NCBI GenBank assembly: GCA_963789275.1
Contig: CAWBKF010000007.1
Span: 1 to 64,000, forward strand
Length of the DNA stretch: 64,000 nucleotides
Reading direction: 5' to 3'
Origin: DAHUYF01 sp963789275
GTDB taxonomy: Bacteria; Pseudomonadota; Alphaproteobacteria; ATCC43930; CGMCC-115725
Both the position numbers and the translations under genes were made by a program. Every line of letters begins with the position of its first letter. Position 1 is the first letter of the stretch. Shown here piece after piece: positions 55,334 to 64,000 of the stretch. The notes under the pieces are model-generated. The model was given only the letters and a program-made list of their open reading frames with translations. It had not been told where the DNA came from and did not search any database.

Positions 55334-56164
55334 ATGGAATCTGCCATGGAAGAGACAGCCAACACCCCTTTCCGCGCCATCGACGATATCGGCGTGCGCC
55401 TGCCCTACGGCCTGCCGCAGCCGGTCGACGCCGACATCAAGACGATGGTGCGGCAGATGGCCGGCGTCACCCGCGGCGCCGGCCTCGTCATGGCGGCGAA
55501 TGAGATCGCCGCCGACCCCTCGAGCGCGCTGCGCACCATCCTGGCGCTGCTGAAGCTGCTGGTATTCGGCCGGGCGCAGCAGACGATCAACGAGGTCATC
55601 GCCACCGCGCCCAAGCTCGGCTGCAAGAGCGGCTGCGCCTGGTGCTGCTATCAGAGCGTCGAGGTGACCATCCCCGAAGCGATCCTGGTCGCAGCCCAGC
55701 TTGCCGATCCCAATGATCCCCGCCGCCGCCGCATCCTGGAGAACGCCGCGTCGTTCCGGGCCCTCAGCGAGCGCGACCGCCGCCGCACCGGCAAGCCCTG
55801 CGCGCTGCTCGGCGCCGACAATCGCTGCTCGGTCTATGATGACCGGCCGCTGCTGTGCCGGGCGATGATGGCGAGCGACGCCGAGGGCTGCCACAAGGCG
55901 CATGCCGCCGCCCTCGAGGGCAAGGACGCGCCGATCGACGTCTTCCTCTACGCGCAGTACTTCATCCTCGGCGACCAGGCGGGGATGCGCGGCATCCTGC
56001 GCGACATGGGGCTGCAGGACGATCTGGTCGAGCTCACCCAGGCGGTGGCAGCGCTCATCGAGGATCCCGGGCTGATCGATCGCTGGCTCGACCGCGAGCA
56101 GATCTTCGGGCCCGAGATGGCGGTGCCGCCGCAGCAGGAGCCCGAAGCGCTCACCGCGCAATAG
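55334..56164 (+). CDS. YkgJ-type cysteine cluster protein
   Basis: A 276-residue protein with the metal-binding cluster CKSGCAWCCYQSVEV (C-x3-C-x2-CC), followed by CALLGADNRCSVYDDRPLLCRAM, together typical of the YkgJ/FliB-like zinc- or iron-chelating family. An N-terminal helical region of about 90 residues precedes the cluster. Function unknown. Relatives are proposed to bind Fe-S clusters or zinc. No signal peptide. It is convergent with leuB, 12 bp apart. Confidence 0.85.
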   Translation: MESAMEETANTPFRAIDDIGVRLPYGLPQPVDADIKTMVRQMAGVTRGAGLVMAANEIAADPSSALRTILALLKLLVFGRAQQTINEVIATAPKLGCKSGCAWCCYQSVEVTIPEAILVAAQLADPNDPRRRRILENAASFRALSERDRRRTGKPCALLGADNRCSVYDDRPLLCRAMMASDAEGCHKAHAAALEGKDAPIDVFLYAQYFILGDQAGMRGILRDMGLQDDLVELTQAVAALIEDPGLIDRWLDREQIFGPEMAVPPQQEPEALTAQ

Positions 56165-56176
56165 GCAAGGCGCGGC

Positions 56177-57286
56177 TCAGACCAGCTTGTCGAGCTCGCG
56201 CAGCAGCGTGTCGCCCATCACCGTCGTCGAGACCCGCGCAGTGCCGGGCTGCATGATGTCGCTGGTGCGCACGCCGCCCTTCAGCGCTCCTTGCACCGCG
56301 CGCTCGACCAGCGCCGCCTCCTCCGCGAGATCGAAGGAATAGCGCAGCATCATCGCGAAGGAGAGGACGCAGGCGAGCGGGTTCGCCATGTCCTTGCCGG
56401 CGATGTCGGGTGCGCTGCCATGGACCGGCTCGTAGAGCGCCTTGCGCCGCCCGCTCTTGTCGGCGGCGCCCAGCGAGGCCGAGGGCAGCATGCCGAGCGA
56501 GCCCGTCAGCATCGCCGCGCAATCCGACAGCAGGTCGCCGAAGAGATTATCGGTCACGATGACGTCGAACTGCCGGGGGTTGCGCACCAGCTGCATGGCG
56601 CAATTGTCGGCGTACATATGCGCGAGCTCGACATCCTTGTAGTCGCTGTCGCGCAGCTTCTGCATCTCCTCGCGCCACAGCACGCCGGATTCCATCACAT
56701 TGGCCTTCTCGACGGAGGTGACGCGGCGCTGGCGCTTGCGCGCGAGCTCGAAGGCGACGCGGCCGACGCGGATGATCTCGGGCGTGGTGTAGACCTGGGT
56801 GTTGACGCCGCGCCGCGTGCCGTCGGGCAGCGTCTCGATGCCGCGCGGCTCGCCAAAATAGACGCCGCCGGTGAGCTCGCGCACGATCATGAGATCGAGG
56901 TCGCGGATCACCTCCGGCCGCAAGGTCGAGGCGCCGATCAGCGGCTCGAACACCATCGCCGGCCGCAGATTGGCGAACAGCTCCATCTCCTTGCGCAAGC
57001 GCAGCAAGCCGCGCTCCGGCTTCAGCGCGAAGGGCAGCCCGTCCCATTTCGGCCCGCCGACCGCGCCGAACAGCACCGCATCGGCGGCGAGCGCCGCCTG
57101 CATCGTGCTCTCGGCGAGCGGCGTGCCATGCGCGTCGAGCGCGGCGCCGCCGACGAGGTCTTCGCTCAACTCGAAGCTGGCGATGCGCTTGCGGTCGAAC
57201 CAGTCGACGACGCGGTAGACCTGGCGCATCACCTCGGGGCCGATGCCGTCGCCGGGCAGCACGAGAAGTTTCTTGTTCGACGCCAT
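56177..57286 (-). CDS. leuB: 3-isopropylmalate dehydrogenase
   Basis: A 369-residue NAD-dependent decarboxylating dehydrogenase, third committed step of leucine synthesis. N-terminal LLVLPGDGIGPEVM, substrate-loop residues in LLRLRKEMELFANLRP, metal-binding VTDNLFGDLLSDCAAMLTGSLGMLPSASLG, and NAD-site EPVHGSAPDIAGKDMANP. The start at 57286 (MASNKKLL) is preceded by GGGAG. It follows leuD by 26 bp. Confidence 0.97.
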   Translation of the reverse strand: MASNKKLLVLPGDGIGPEVMRQVYRVVDWFDRKRIASFELSEDLVGGAALDAHGTPLAESTMQAALAADAVLFGAVGGPKWDGLPFALKPERGLLRLRKEMELFANLRPAMVFEPLIGASTLRPEVIRDLDLMIVRELTGGVYFGEPRGIETLPDGTRRGVNTQVYTTPEIIRVGRVAFELARKRQRRVTSVEKANVMESGVLWREEMQKLRDSDYKDVELAHMYADNCAMQLVRNPRQFDVIVTDNLFGDLLSDCAAMLTGSLGMLPSASLGAADKSGRRKALYEPVHGSAPDIAGKDMANPLACVLSFAMMLRYSFDLAEEAALVERAVQGALKGGVRTSDIMQPGTARVSTTVMGDTLLRELDKLV

Positions 57287-57312
57287 GCTCGCCTCTCTCC
57301 CCCGCGCGCGGC

Positions 57313-57924
57313 TCAGGACCAGAGCCAGGGCTGGCTCAGCTTGTTCTTTTCCTCGAAAGCGGCGATCGACGGCGCCTTCTGCAAGGTGAGGCCGACATCG
57401 TCGAGCCCGTTCAGCAGGCAGTGCTTGCGATAGGGATCGACGTCGAAGCTGACCACGCCGCCATCGGGCCGCGTGATGGTCTGCTTCTCGAGATCGACGG
57501 TGAGCCGCGCATTGGCGCCCTTCTTCGCGTCGTCCATCAGCTGGTCGACGATCGCCTGCGGCAGCTTGATCGGCAGGATGCCGTTCTTGAAGCAATTGTT
57601 GTAGAAGATGTCGGCGAAGCTCGCGGCGATGACGCAGCGGATGCCGAAATCCATCAGCGCCCAGGGCGCGTGCTCGCGCGAGCTGCCGCAGCCGAAATTC
57701 TCGCCGGCGACCAGCAGCTTGGCGTTGCGGTAGGCGGGCTTGTTGAGGATGAAGTCGGGATTCTCCGAGCCGTCGTCGCGATAGCGCATCTCGTCGAACA
57801 GCACCTTGCCGAGGCCGCTGCGCTTGATCGTCTTCAGATGCTGCTTGGGGATGATCTTGTCGGTGTCGACGTTGATCATCGGCAGGGGTGCTGCGATGCC
57901 GTCGAGCGTGGTGAACTTGTCCAT
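57313..57924 (-). CDS. leuD: 3-isopropylmalate dehydratase small subunit
   Basis: A 203-residue swivel domain of isopropylmalate isomerase. Motifs: VDTDKIIPKQHLKTIKR, the swivel loop GENFGCGSSREHAPWAL, and FADIFYNNCFKNGILPI. Length is typical for proteobacterial LeuD. It begins 11 bp after leuC, with which it forms the heterodimer. Confidence 0.97.
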   Translation of the reverse strand: MDKFTTLDGIAAPLPMINVDTDKIIPKQHLKTIKRSGLGKVLFDEMRYRDDGSENPDFILNKPAYRNAKLLVAGENFGCGSSREHAPWALMDFGIRCVIAASFADIFYNNCFKNGILPIKLPQAIVDQLMDDAKKGANARLTVDLEKQTITRPDGGVVSFDVDPYRKHCLLNGLDDVGLTLQKAPSIAAFEEKNKLSQPWLWS

Positions 57925-57935
57925 CGTTGCCTCCC

Positions 57936-59345
57936 TCAGCCGAGATCGCGGACGTCGGTGAGCCGGCCGGTGACGGCGGCCGCCGCGGCCATGGCGGGAC
58001 TGACCAGATGCGTGCGCCCGCCGCGGCCCTGCCGGCCCTCGAAATTGCGGTTCGAGGTCGAGGCGCAGCGCTCGCCCGGCTCGAGCTTGTCCGGGTTCAT
58101 GGCGAGGCACATCGAGCAGCCGGGCTCGCGCCATTCGAAGCCCGCCGCCAGGAACACGCGGTCGAGCCCTTCCTCTTCCGCCTGGTGCTTCACCAGGCCG
58201 GAGCCCGGCACCACCATGGCGTTGACGCCGTTCGCGACCTTACGGCCCTTGGCCACGGCGGCGGCGGCGCGCAGATCCTCGATGCGGCCGTTGGTGCAGG
58301 AGCCGATGAAGACGCGCTGCACCGGGACATCGACCAGCCGCGTGCCCGGCGTCAGCCCCATATAGTCCAGCGAGCGCGCCATCGCGGCGCGCCGGCTCTC
58401 ATCGGCCTCTCCGGCCGGATCCGGGATGCGGCCGGTGATCGGCAGCACATCCTGCGGGCTGGTGCCCCAGGTGACCTGCGGCGCGATCTCGGCGGCGGCG
58501 AGCGTCACTTCGGTGTCGTAGCGCGCGCCCGGATCGGAGGGCAGCGTCCGCCAGAACGCCAGCGCCTGCTCCCACGCCGCGCCCTTGGGCGCATGCGGCC
58601 GCCCCTTCAGATACTCGAACGTGGTCTCGTCCGGCGCGATCAGCCCGGCGCGCGCGCCGGCCTCGATCGTCATGTTGCAGACCGTCATCCGCCCTTCCAT
58701 CGAGAGCTTGCGGATGGCGCTGCCGGCATATTCGACGACATGGCCGGTGCCGCCGGCGGTGCCGATCTTGCCGATGATCGCCAGCACCAGATCCTTGGCG
58801 GTGACGCCGAAGGGCAGATCGCCTTCGACGGTGATGCGCATGTTCTTGGCGGGCTGCTGGATCAGCGTCTGCGTCGCCAGCACGTGCTCCACTTCCGAGG
58901 TGCCGATGCCGAAGGCAAGCGCGCCGAAGGCGCCATGCGTCGCGGTATGGCTGTCGCCGCAGACGATGGTCATGCCGGGCTGGGACATGCCCTGCTCCGG
59001 CCCGATGATGTGGACGATGCCCTGGCGAATGTCGTCGACCGCGAAATAGGGAACGCCGAACTCCTTGACGTTGCGCTCGAGCGTCTCGACCTGGAGCCGG
59101 CTCTCGGGCTCGGTGATGCCGGCGCTGCGGTCGGTGGTGGGCAGGTTGTGATCGGCCACCGCGATGGTGAGCTCCGGGCGGCGCACCTTGCGGCCATTGG
59201 CGCGCAGGCCCTCGAAGGCCTGCGGGCTCGTCACCTCATGCACGAGATGCCGGTCGATATAGATGAGGCAGGTGCCGTCCGCCTGCCGGTCGACCACGTG
59301 ACTGTCCCAGATCTTGTCGAACAGGGTGCGCGCTTTTGCCATCAT
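57936..59345 (-). CDS. leuC: 3-isopropylmalate dehydratase large subunit
   Basis: A 469-residue aconitase-family subunit. The [4Fe-4S] ligands are in FIGSCTNGRIEDLR and PGCSMCLAMNPDKL. Other motifs are VCGDSHTATHGAFGALAFGIGTSEVEHVLATQ and the start KIWDSHVV. Its start codon overlaps the rplS stop, so it is coupled to the ribosomal operon. Translation may begin at either of two adjacent ATGs. Confidence 0.97.
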   Translation of the reverse strand: MMAKARTLFDKIWDSHVVDRQADGTCLIYIDRHLVHEVTSPQAFEGLRANGRKVRRPELTIAVADHNLPTTDRSAGITEPESRLQVETLERNVKEFGVPYFAVDDIRQGIVHIIGPEQGMSQPGMTIVCGDSHTATHGAFGALAFGIGTSEVEHVLATQTLIQQPAKNMRITVEGDLPFGVTAKDLVLAIIGKIGTAGGTGHVVEYAGSAIRKLSMEGRMTVCNMTIEAGARAGLIAPDETTFEYLKGRPHAPKGAAWEQALAFWRTLPSDPGARYDTEVTLAAAEIAPQVTWGTSPQDVLPITGRIPDPAGEADESRRAAMARSLDYMGLTPGTRLVDVPVQRVFIGSCTNGRIEDLRAAAAVAKGRKVANGVNAMVVPGSGLVKHQAEEEGLDRVFLAAGFEWREPGCSMCLAMNPDKLEPGERCASTSNRNFEGRQGRGGRTHLVSPAMAAAAAVTGRLTDVRDLG

Positions 59346-59788
59346 TTGTGCTCTTTGTCGGCGCCGGTCTCGGCGGTCTCGCTGGTGTCGCGCTCGCGCT
59401 CGGCGATGCGCGCCGCCTTGCCCTTGAGGCCGCGCAGATAATAGAGCTTGGCGCGGCGCACCGAGCCCTGGCGCACCACCTCGATGGTGGTGATGCGCGG
59501 CGAGTAGAGCGGAAACACGCGCTCGACGCCTTCGCCATAGGAGATCTTGCGCAAGGTGAAGCTGGAGTTGATGCCGGAATTCTTGCGCGCGATGCAGACG
59601 CCCTCGAAGGCCTGCGTGCGGCGATGCGGCTTCTCCGCCTTGGCGCCCTTCTCCGGCTTCTCCGTCGTCTTGTCCTCTTCGACCACGACGGTGACGCGCA
59701 CCGTGTCGCCGGGCGCGAATTCCGGCACCGCGCGCCGCGCCAGCGCCTTCTTGATCTCTTCCTGCTCGAGCTTCTGCATAACGTTCAT
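59342..59788 (-). CDS. rplS: 50S ribosomal protein L19
   Basis: A 148-residue protein at the 30S-50S interface. The L19 core is FAPGDTVRVTVVV, RTQAFEGVCIARKNSGINSSFTLRKISYGEGVERVFPLYSP and VRRAKLYYLRGLKGKAARI. An acidic C-terminal tail extends it relative to E. coli, as in many alphaproteobacteria. It lies 16 bp after trmD. Confidence 0.98.
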   Translation of the reverse strand: MNVMQKLEQEEIKKALARRAVPEFAPGDTVRVTVVVEEDKTTEKPEKGAKAEKPHRRTQAFEGVCIARKNSGINSSFTLRKISYGEGVERVFPLYSPRITTIEVVRQGSVRRAKLYYLRGLKGKAARIAERERDTSETAETGADKEHK

Positions 59789-59804
59789 GGCACCACCTCC
59801 GACC

Positions 59805-60512
59805 TTAAGATCCCACCCGGCCGTGCCGGGCGAGATAGCGTTCCCATACCTCGGGGCGACGCTGGCGCGTCGCCGCCTCCGCCTGCGCCGCGCGCCAGCG
59901 GCGGATCTCCTCGTGATGTCCCGAGAGCAAGATCTCCGGGACGGCGCGCCCCTGCCAGCTTTGCGGCCGGGTGTACTGGGGATATTCGAGCAATCCCCGC
60001 GCGAAACTCTCCTCCTCCAGCGTGCCGGCGTCGCCGACCACGCCCGGCAGCAGCCGCACGCAGGCGTCGATCAGCACGATCGCCGCCGGCTCGCCGCCCG
60101 ACAGCACGAAATCGCCGAGGCAGACCTCTTCCATCGCCCGCGCCTCGATGACCCGCTCGTCGACGCCTTCGAAGCGGCCGCAGAGCAGTCGCACGCCGGG
60201 TCCGGCCGCAAGCGCGCGCACCCGCGCCTCGTCCAACGGCCGCCCGCGCGGCGAGAGATAGATCAGCGGGCCCTGGCCCGGCGCGCCCGCGACCGCCGCG
60301 TCGACGATATCGGGACGCATCACCATGCCGGGACCGCCGCCGAACGGCGCATCGTCGACGGAGCGATGTTTATCGCGCGCGAAATCGCGGATGTCCACCG
60401 TTTCGAGCCGCCACAACCCCTCGCGCAGCGCCTTGCCGGCAAGCGAATGGCCGAGCGGCCCGGGGAACATCTCCGGGAAGATCGTCAGCACGGTTGCCGT
60501 CCACGCCGCCAT
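59805..60512 (-). CDS. trmD: tRNA (guanine(37)-N1)-methyltransferase
   Basis: A 235-residue SPOUT methyltransferase. AdoMet-binding trefoil-knot motifs: YLSPRGRPLDEA, LLCGRFEGVDERVIEA and DFVLSGGEPAAIVLIDA. N-terminal TVLTIFPEMFPGPL and the C-terminal HHEEIRRWRAAQA region complete it. It begins 9 bp after rimM. Confidence 0.97.
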   Translation of the reverse strand: MAAWTATVLTIFPEMFPGPLGHSLAGKALREGLWRLETVDIRDFARDKHRSVDDAPFGGGPGMVMRPDIVDAAVAGAPGQGPLIYLSPRGRPLDEARVRALAAGPGVRLLCGRFEGVDERVIEARAMEEVCLGDFVLSGGEPAAIVLIDACVRLLPGVVGDAGTLEEESFARGLLEYPQYTRPQSWQGRAVPEILLSGHHEEIRRWRAAQAEAATRQRRPEVWERYLARHGRVGS

Positions 60513-60521
60513 GACCCGTCC

Positions 60522-61088
60522 TTACGCCTCCGCCTCGCCGCCGTCGTGGCCGAGCTCCGCCTCGATCGGCCGGTTGTCGAGCAGCCCGTCCGGCGGATCC
60601 ACCACCACCCGGCCGCCGGCGATGTCGACCACCGGCACCGCCGCCTCGGTGAACGGCACCAGCACCACCTTGCCATCGGGCTTCTCGACCTCGAGGCTGT
60701 CGCCGGCGCCGAAATCATGCACCGCGCGCACCCGGCCAAGCGCCGCCCCGTCCTTCAGCTCCACCGCCAAGCCGATGAGATCGGCGTGGTAGTACTCCTC
60801 CGCGCCGGGCGGCGGCAGGGCCGTGCGCGGCAGATAGAGCCGCGTGCCCTTGAGCCGCTGGGCGACGTCGCGATCGGCGACGCCGTCGATGCGCGCGATC
60901 AGCATGCCGCGCACCGTGCCGGTGAGCGCCAGGCTGAGACGGCGCGCGCCGCCTTCGTCCTCGAGCGGCCCATAGGCGGCGATGGCGGCGGGCTCGGCGG
61001 TGAAGCTCTTCACCCGCACTTCGCCCCGCACGCCATGCGCGCCGGCGATCACGCCCATCAACACGCGCCGCTCCTCGCCCGGTGTCAC
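60522..61088 (-). CDS. rimM: Ribosome maturation factor RimM
   Basis: A 188-residue 16S rRNA-processing factor. N-terminal beta-barrel start MGVIAGAHGVRGEVRVKSFT and C-terminal PRC-barrel with YYHADLIGLAVELKDGAALGRV and IDVVVDPPDGL-type end. Normal length for an alphaproteobacterium. It lies between rpsP and trmD. Confidence 0.95.
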   Translation of the reverse strand: MTPGEERRVLMGVIAGAHGVRGEVRVKSFTAEPAAIAAYGPLEDEGGARRLSLALTGTVRGMLIARIDGVADRDVAQRLKGTRLYLPRTALPPPGAEEYYHADLIGLAVELKDGAALGRVRAVHDFGAGDSLEVEKPDGKVVLVPFTEAAVPVVDIAGGRVVVDPPDGLLDNRPIEAELGHDGGEAEA

Positions 61089-61103
61089 GTCACCGCCTCA
61101 CGC

Positions 61104-61481
61104 TCAGGCCTGCGCCGGCGCGCCTTGGCCGCCGGCCGCCGCCTCGCCCGCGGCCGCCGCGGTCTTGGCGCGCTCCTGCGCCTTGGCGCGCGGCGCCGAC
61201 TTCTTCGGCGTCTCGCGGATGGCCGGTTTCGGCCCCAGCCCGGCATCGCCGAGGAAGCGCTGCACGCGCTCGCTCGGCTGCGCGCCGACCTTGAGCCAAT
61301 GCTGGATGCGCTCCGCCTTGAGCACGATGCGCTCGGCATGGCCCTTGTCGAGCATCGGGTTGTAGGTTCCGAGCTTCTCGATGAAGCGGCCGTCGCGGGG
61401 GCTGCGCGATTCCGCGACGACGATGCTGTAGAACGGCCGCTTCTTGGTGCCGCCGCGGGTCAGTCGGATCTTGAGCGACAT
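61104..61481 (-). CDS. rpsP: 30S ribosomal protein S16
   Basis: A 125-residue small-subunit protein: MSLKIRLTRGGTKKRPFYSIVVAES, DGRFIEKLGTYNPML and VGAQPSERVQRFLGDAG. It has an Ala/Lys-rich C-terminal tail of about 40 residues, as is common in alphaproteobacteria. It has an AGGAG site. Confidence 0.98.
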   Translation of the reverse strand: MSLKIRLTRGGTKKRPFYSIVVAESRSPRDGRFIEKLGTYNPMLDKGHAERIVLKAERIQHWLKVGAQPSERVQRFLGDAGLGPKPAIRETPKKSAPRAKAQERAKTAAAAGEAAAGGQGAPAQA

Positions 61482-61506
61482 AGGTCTCCTTTCGTGAGGT
61501 GCGTGG

Positions 61507-61889
61507 TCATTCCGGCAGGTGGCACACGGCTTCGATCTTGTGTCCGTCGGGATCGAAGACGAAAGCGCCGTAATAATTGTCGTGGTATTGCGGGCGCAGG
61601 CCCGGCTTGCCGTTGTCGATGCCGCCGGCGGCGAGCGCCGCGGCGTGGAAGGCGTCGACCGCGGCGCGGCTCGGCGCCGCGAAGCAGATATGGAGGCCGA
61701 GATTGGTGGTCAGCGTGCGGTGCTGCGTGATCCAGAATCCCAGCGCCTTCGCCGGCGCGCGGTCATAGCCCGAGGAGCGCGCCTCGTCGAAGAGGCGCCG
61801 ATAGCCCAGCGGCTCCAGCACCACGTCGTAAAAGGCGCGGCTGCGCTCGAGGTCGGCGACGCCGAGCGAGAGATGATCGATCATGCTGC

Positions 61890-61893
<4 letters not shown>
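61507..61893 (-). CDS. VOC family protein inserted in the ffh-rpsP operon
   Basis: A 128-residue glyoxalase-fold protein with two beta-alpha-beta3 modules: MIDHLSLGVADLERSRAFYDVVLEPLGYRR (first metal ligand His), a middle NLGLHICFAAPSRAAVDAFH, and FVFDPDGHKIEAVCH with ligand Glu. It resembles lactoylglutathione-lyase-like proteins of unknown substrate. The start codon overlaps the ffh stop by 4 bp, so it is translationally coupled to ffh. rpsP follows 25 bp later. It is not a standard member of this operon. Confidence 0.9.
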
Positions 61894-63263
<1,370 letters not shown>

Positions 63264-63285
63264 GACCATCCCGCAAAACCGATCG

Positions 63286-63314
63286 GGCCAGTGCGCGACA
63301 CTCGCGGACTGGCC
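63286..63314. terminator. Inverted repeat upstream of ffh
   Basis: GGCCAGT ... ACTGGCC with a 15-base loop, between the end of the upstream gene (63363) and ffh. Could be a weak terminator or attenuator for the minus-strand transcript. No T-run follows. Confidence 0.35.
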
Positions 63315-63362
63315 GGCCCCCCGAGGGAGCTCGGAAAACGCTTCAACGGAAGCGGGGAGAAA

Positions 63363-64000
63363 TTAGGCGCTGGGGCGGGGTGGTGTCAACTTGTAGCCGG
63401 CAGAACGCGCGAAAAGCTTGAGATCGGCGACCAGCCCGGCGTCGCGCTCGATGGCATATTCCTGCCGGCCGGCCGCGCCGGTCTCGATCACCATCAAGAC
63501 CGCCGCCGCCGCCGTCTCGAAGACCCGCAGGCTGCGCCCGCCGACGGTGATCTCCGCCAGCTTCTGCTCGCGCGGCGCCGGCGCGGCGCGGACGCTGACA
63601 TCGATCAGCCCGACCAGCCCCTCCGCGGTGACGCCGGCCGCCTGCAGCTCGCGCTGCAGCGCCTCGCCGGCGGCGGCCTTGGCCTGCTGCGCCGCCTGGA
63701 GCTCGGCGGCCCGCTGCTCGGCCTGCCGGCGGTGCTCGGCGTAAAGCGCCTCGACCCGGCGCAGGAAGAGAGCGGGCGCGAGCTCGCGCGTGTCGATCCA
63801 GGCGCTCGACGACGTCCAGGCGGCGCTCAGCCAGTCGCGGATCTCCTTGCCCGGGATCTGCGCCAGCCGCTCGGCCCGGATCGTCTGGGCCCAGCGCTGC
63901 TGCGCCGGAGCGCCGCTCACCTCCGGCCCCGCGGCCTCGCCCGCGGGTTTGGCGGCCGCGGCGACCGGGCGGGCGCTCGACTGGCGCTTTTTGGCGAGAT
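63363..64000 (-). CDS. Hypothetical protein, N-terminus beyond window
   Basis: An open frame runs from the stop at 63363 to the window edge, at least 212 residues. The visible part has a basic, Ala/Pro-rich lead (AKKRQSSARPVAAAAKPAG), a helical coiled-coil-like section (VEALYAEHRRQAEQRAAELQAAQQAKA) and a C-terminal IDVSVRAAPAPREQKLAEITVGGRSLRVFETAAAAVLMVIETG. A GTG at 63920 is a possible start but the frame remains gene-like upstream of it. Family not recognised. It is on the same strand as ffh, 99 bp ahead. Confidence 0.6.
   Translation of the reverse strand, partial: LAKKRQSSARPVAAAAKPAGEAAGPEVSGAPAQQRWAQTIRAERLAQIPGKEIRDWLSAAWTSSSAWIDTRELAPALFLRRVEALYAEHRRQAEQRAAELQAAQQAKAAAGEALQRELQAAGVTAEGLVGLIDVSVRAAPAPREQKLAEITVGGRSLRVFETAAAAVLMVIETGAAGRQEYAIERDAGLVADLKLFARSAGYKLTPPRPSA

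Overview
The window is GC-rich (by eye close to 70%) bacterial DNA and reads as an alphaproteobacterial chromosome, most likely from a Rhodospirillales-like lineage. The best evidence is gene order. At 56177-63263 the minus strand carries ffh, (a VOC gene), rpsP, rimM, trmD, rplS, leuC, leuD, leuB. Further along the same strand come ppc, asd, a citE-like lyase, mesaconyl-CoA hydratase and sdhCDAB. These look like parts of one conserved block that has been opened by accessory genes. There is no rRNA, tRNA, CRISPR array or prophage that I can see.

Layout. 1-3885: a minus-strand catabolic-type cluster (GntR regulator, EctD-like dioxygenase, COG4091 dehydrogenase, SDR) behind an 18-bp perfect operator palindrome. 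3966-8119: small genes, an intact IS4/IS50-type insertion sequence that has jumped into an older palindromic element, a class-C-like serine hydrolase and an unknown protein. 8180-12576: an outer-membrane barrel, an IS5 remnant, a MarR pair and an ECF41 sigma-factor operon with a matching promoter. 12580-20859: palindromic repeats, sdhBADC, a cytochrome P450, mesaconyl-CoA hydratase and a CoA-ester lyase. 20947-25923: haloalkane dehalogenase-like hydrolase, pdxY, a VOC gene, a duplicated pdxY scrap and a hybrid histidine kinase. 26071-36027: a LysR regulator, a four-gene polyamine-type ABC importer, a three-subunit molybdenum hydroxylase and a formamidase-like hydrolase, probably one uptake-and-oxidation system. 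36043-45877: dehydrogenase, SEC-C/TPR/sulfotransferase, asd, copper ATPase and carbonic anhydrase. 46244-56164: ppc, two MFS transporters around an NDP-forming acyl-CoA ligase, an unknown protein and a Cys-cluster protein. 56177-64000: leucine biosynthesis and the ribosome/SRP operon.

How the genes fit together. Central carbon metabolism is well represented: succinate dehydrogenase, PEP carboxylase, beta-carbonic anhydrase (bicarbonate for PEP carboxylase), and the mesaconyl-CoA hydratase plus malyl-CoA-type lyase pair expected in the ethylmalonyl-CoA pathway. Between these core genes sit accessory catabolic and transport modules, each with its own regulator.

Quality warning. At least twelve genes, including the normally essential asd and a two-hit copA, are broken by single-base indels while the protein continues cleanly in the next frame. 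Several of the indels fall in short homopolymers. This is most easily explained by uncorrected sequence errors, so 'frameshifted' entries below should be read as probably intact genes. Dispersed palindromic repeats are frequent and often nested.
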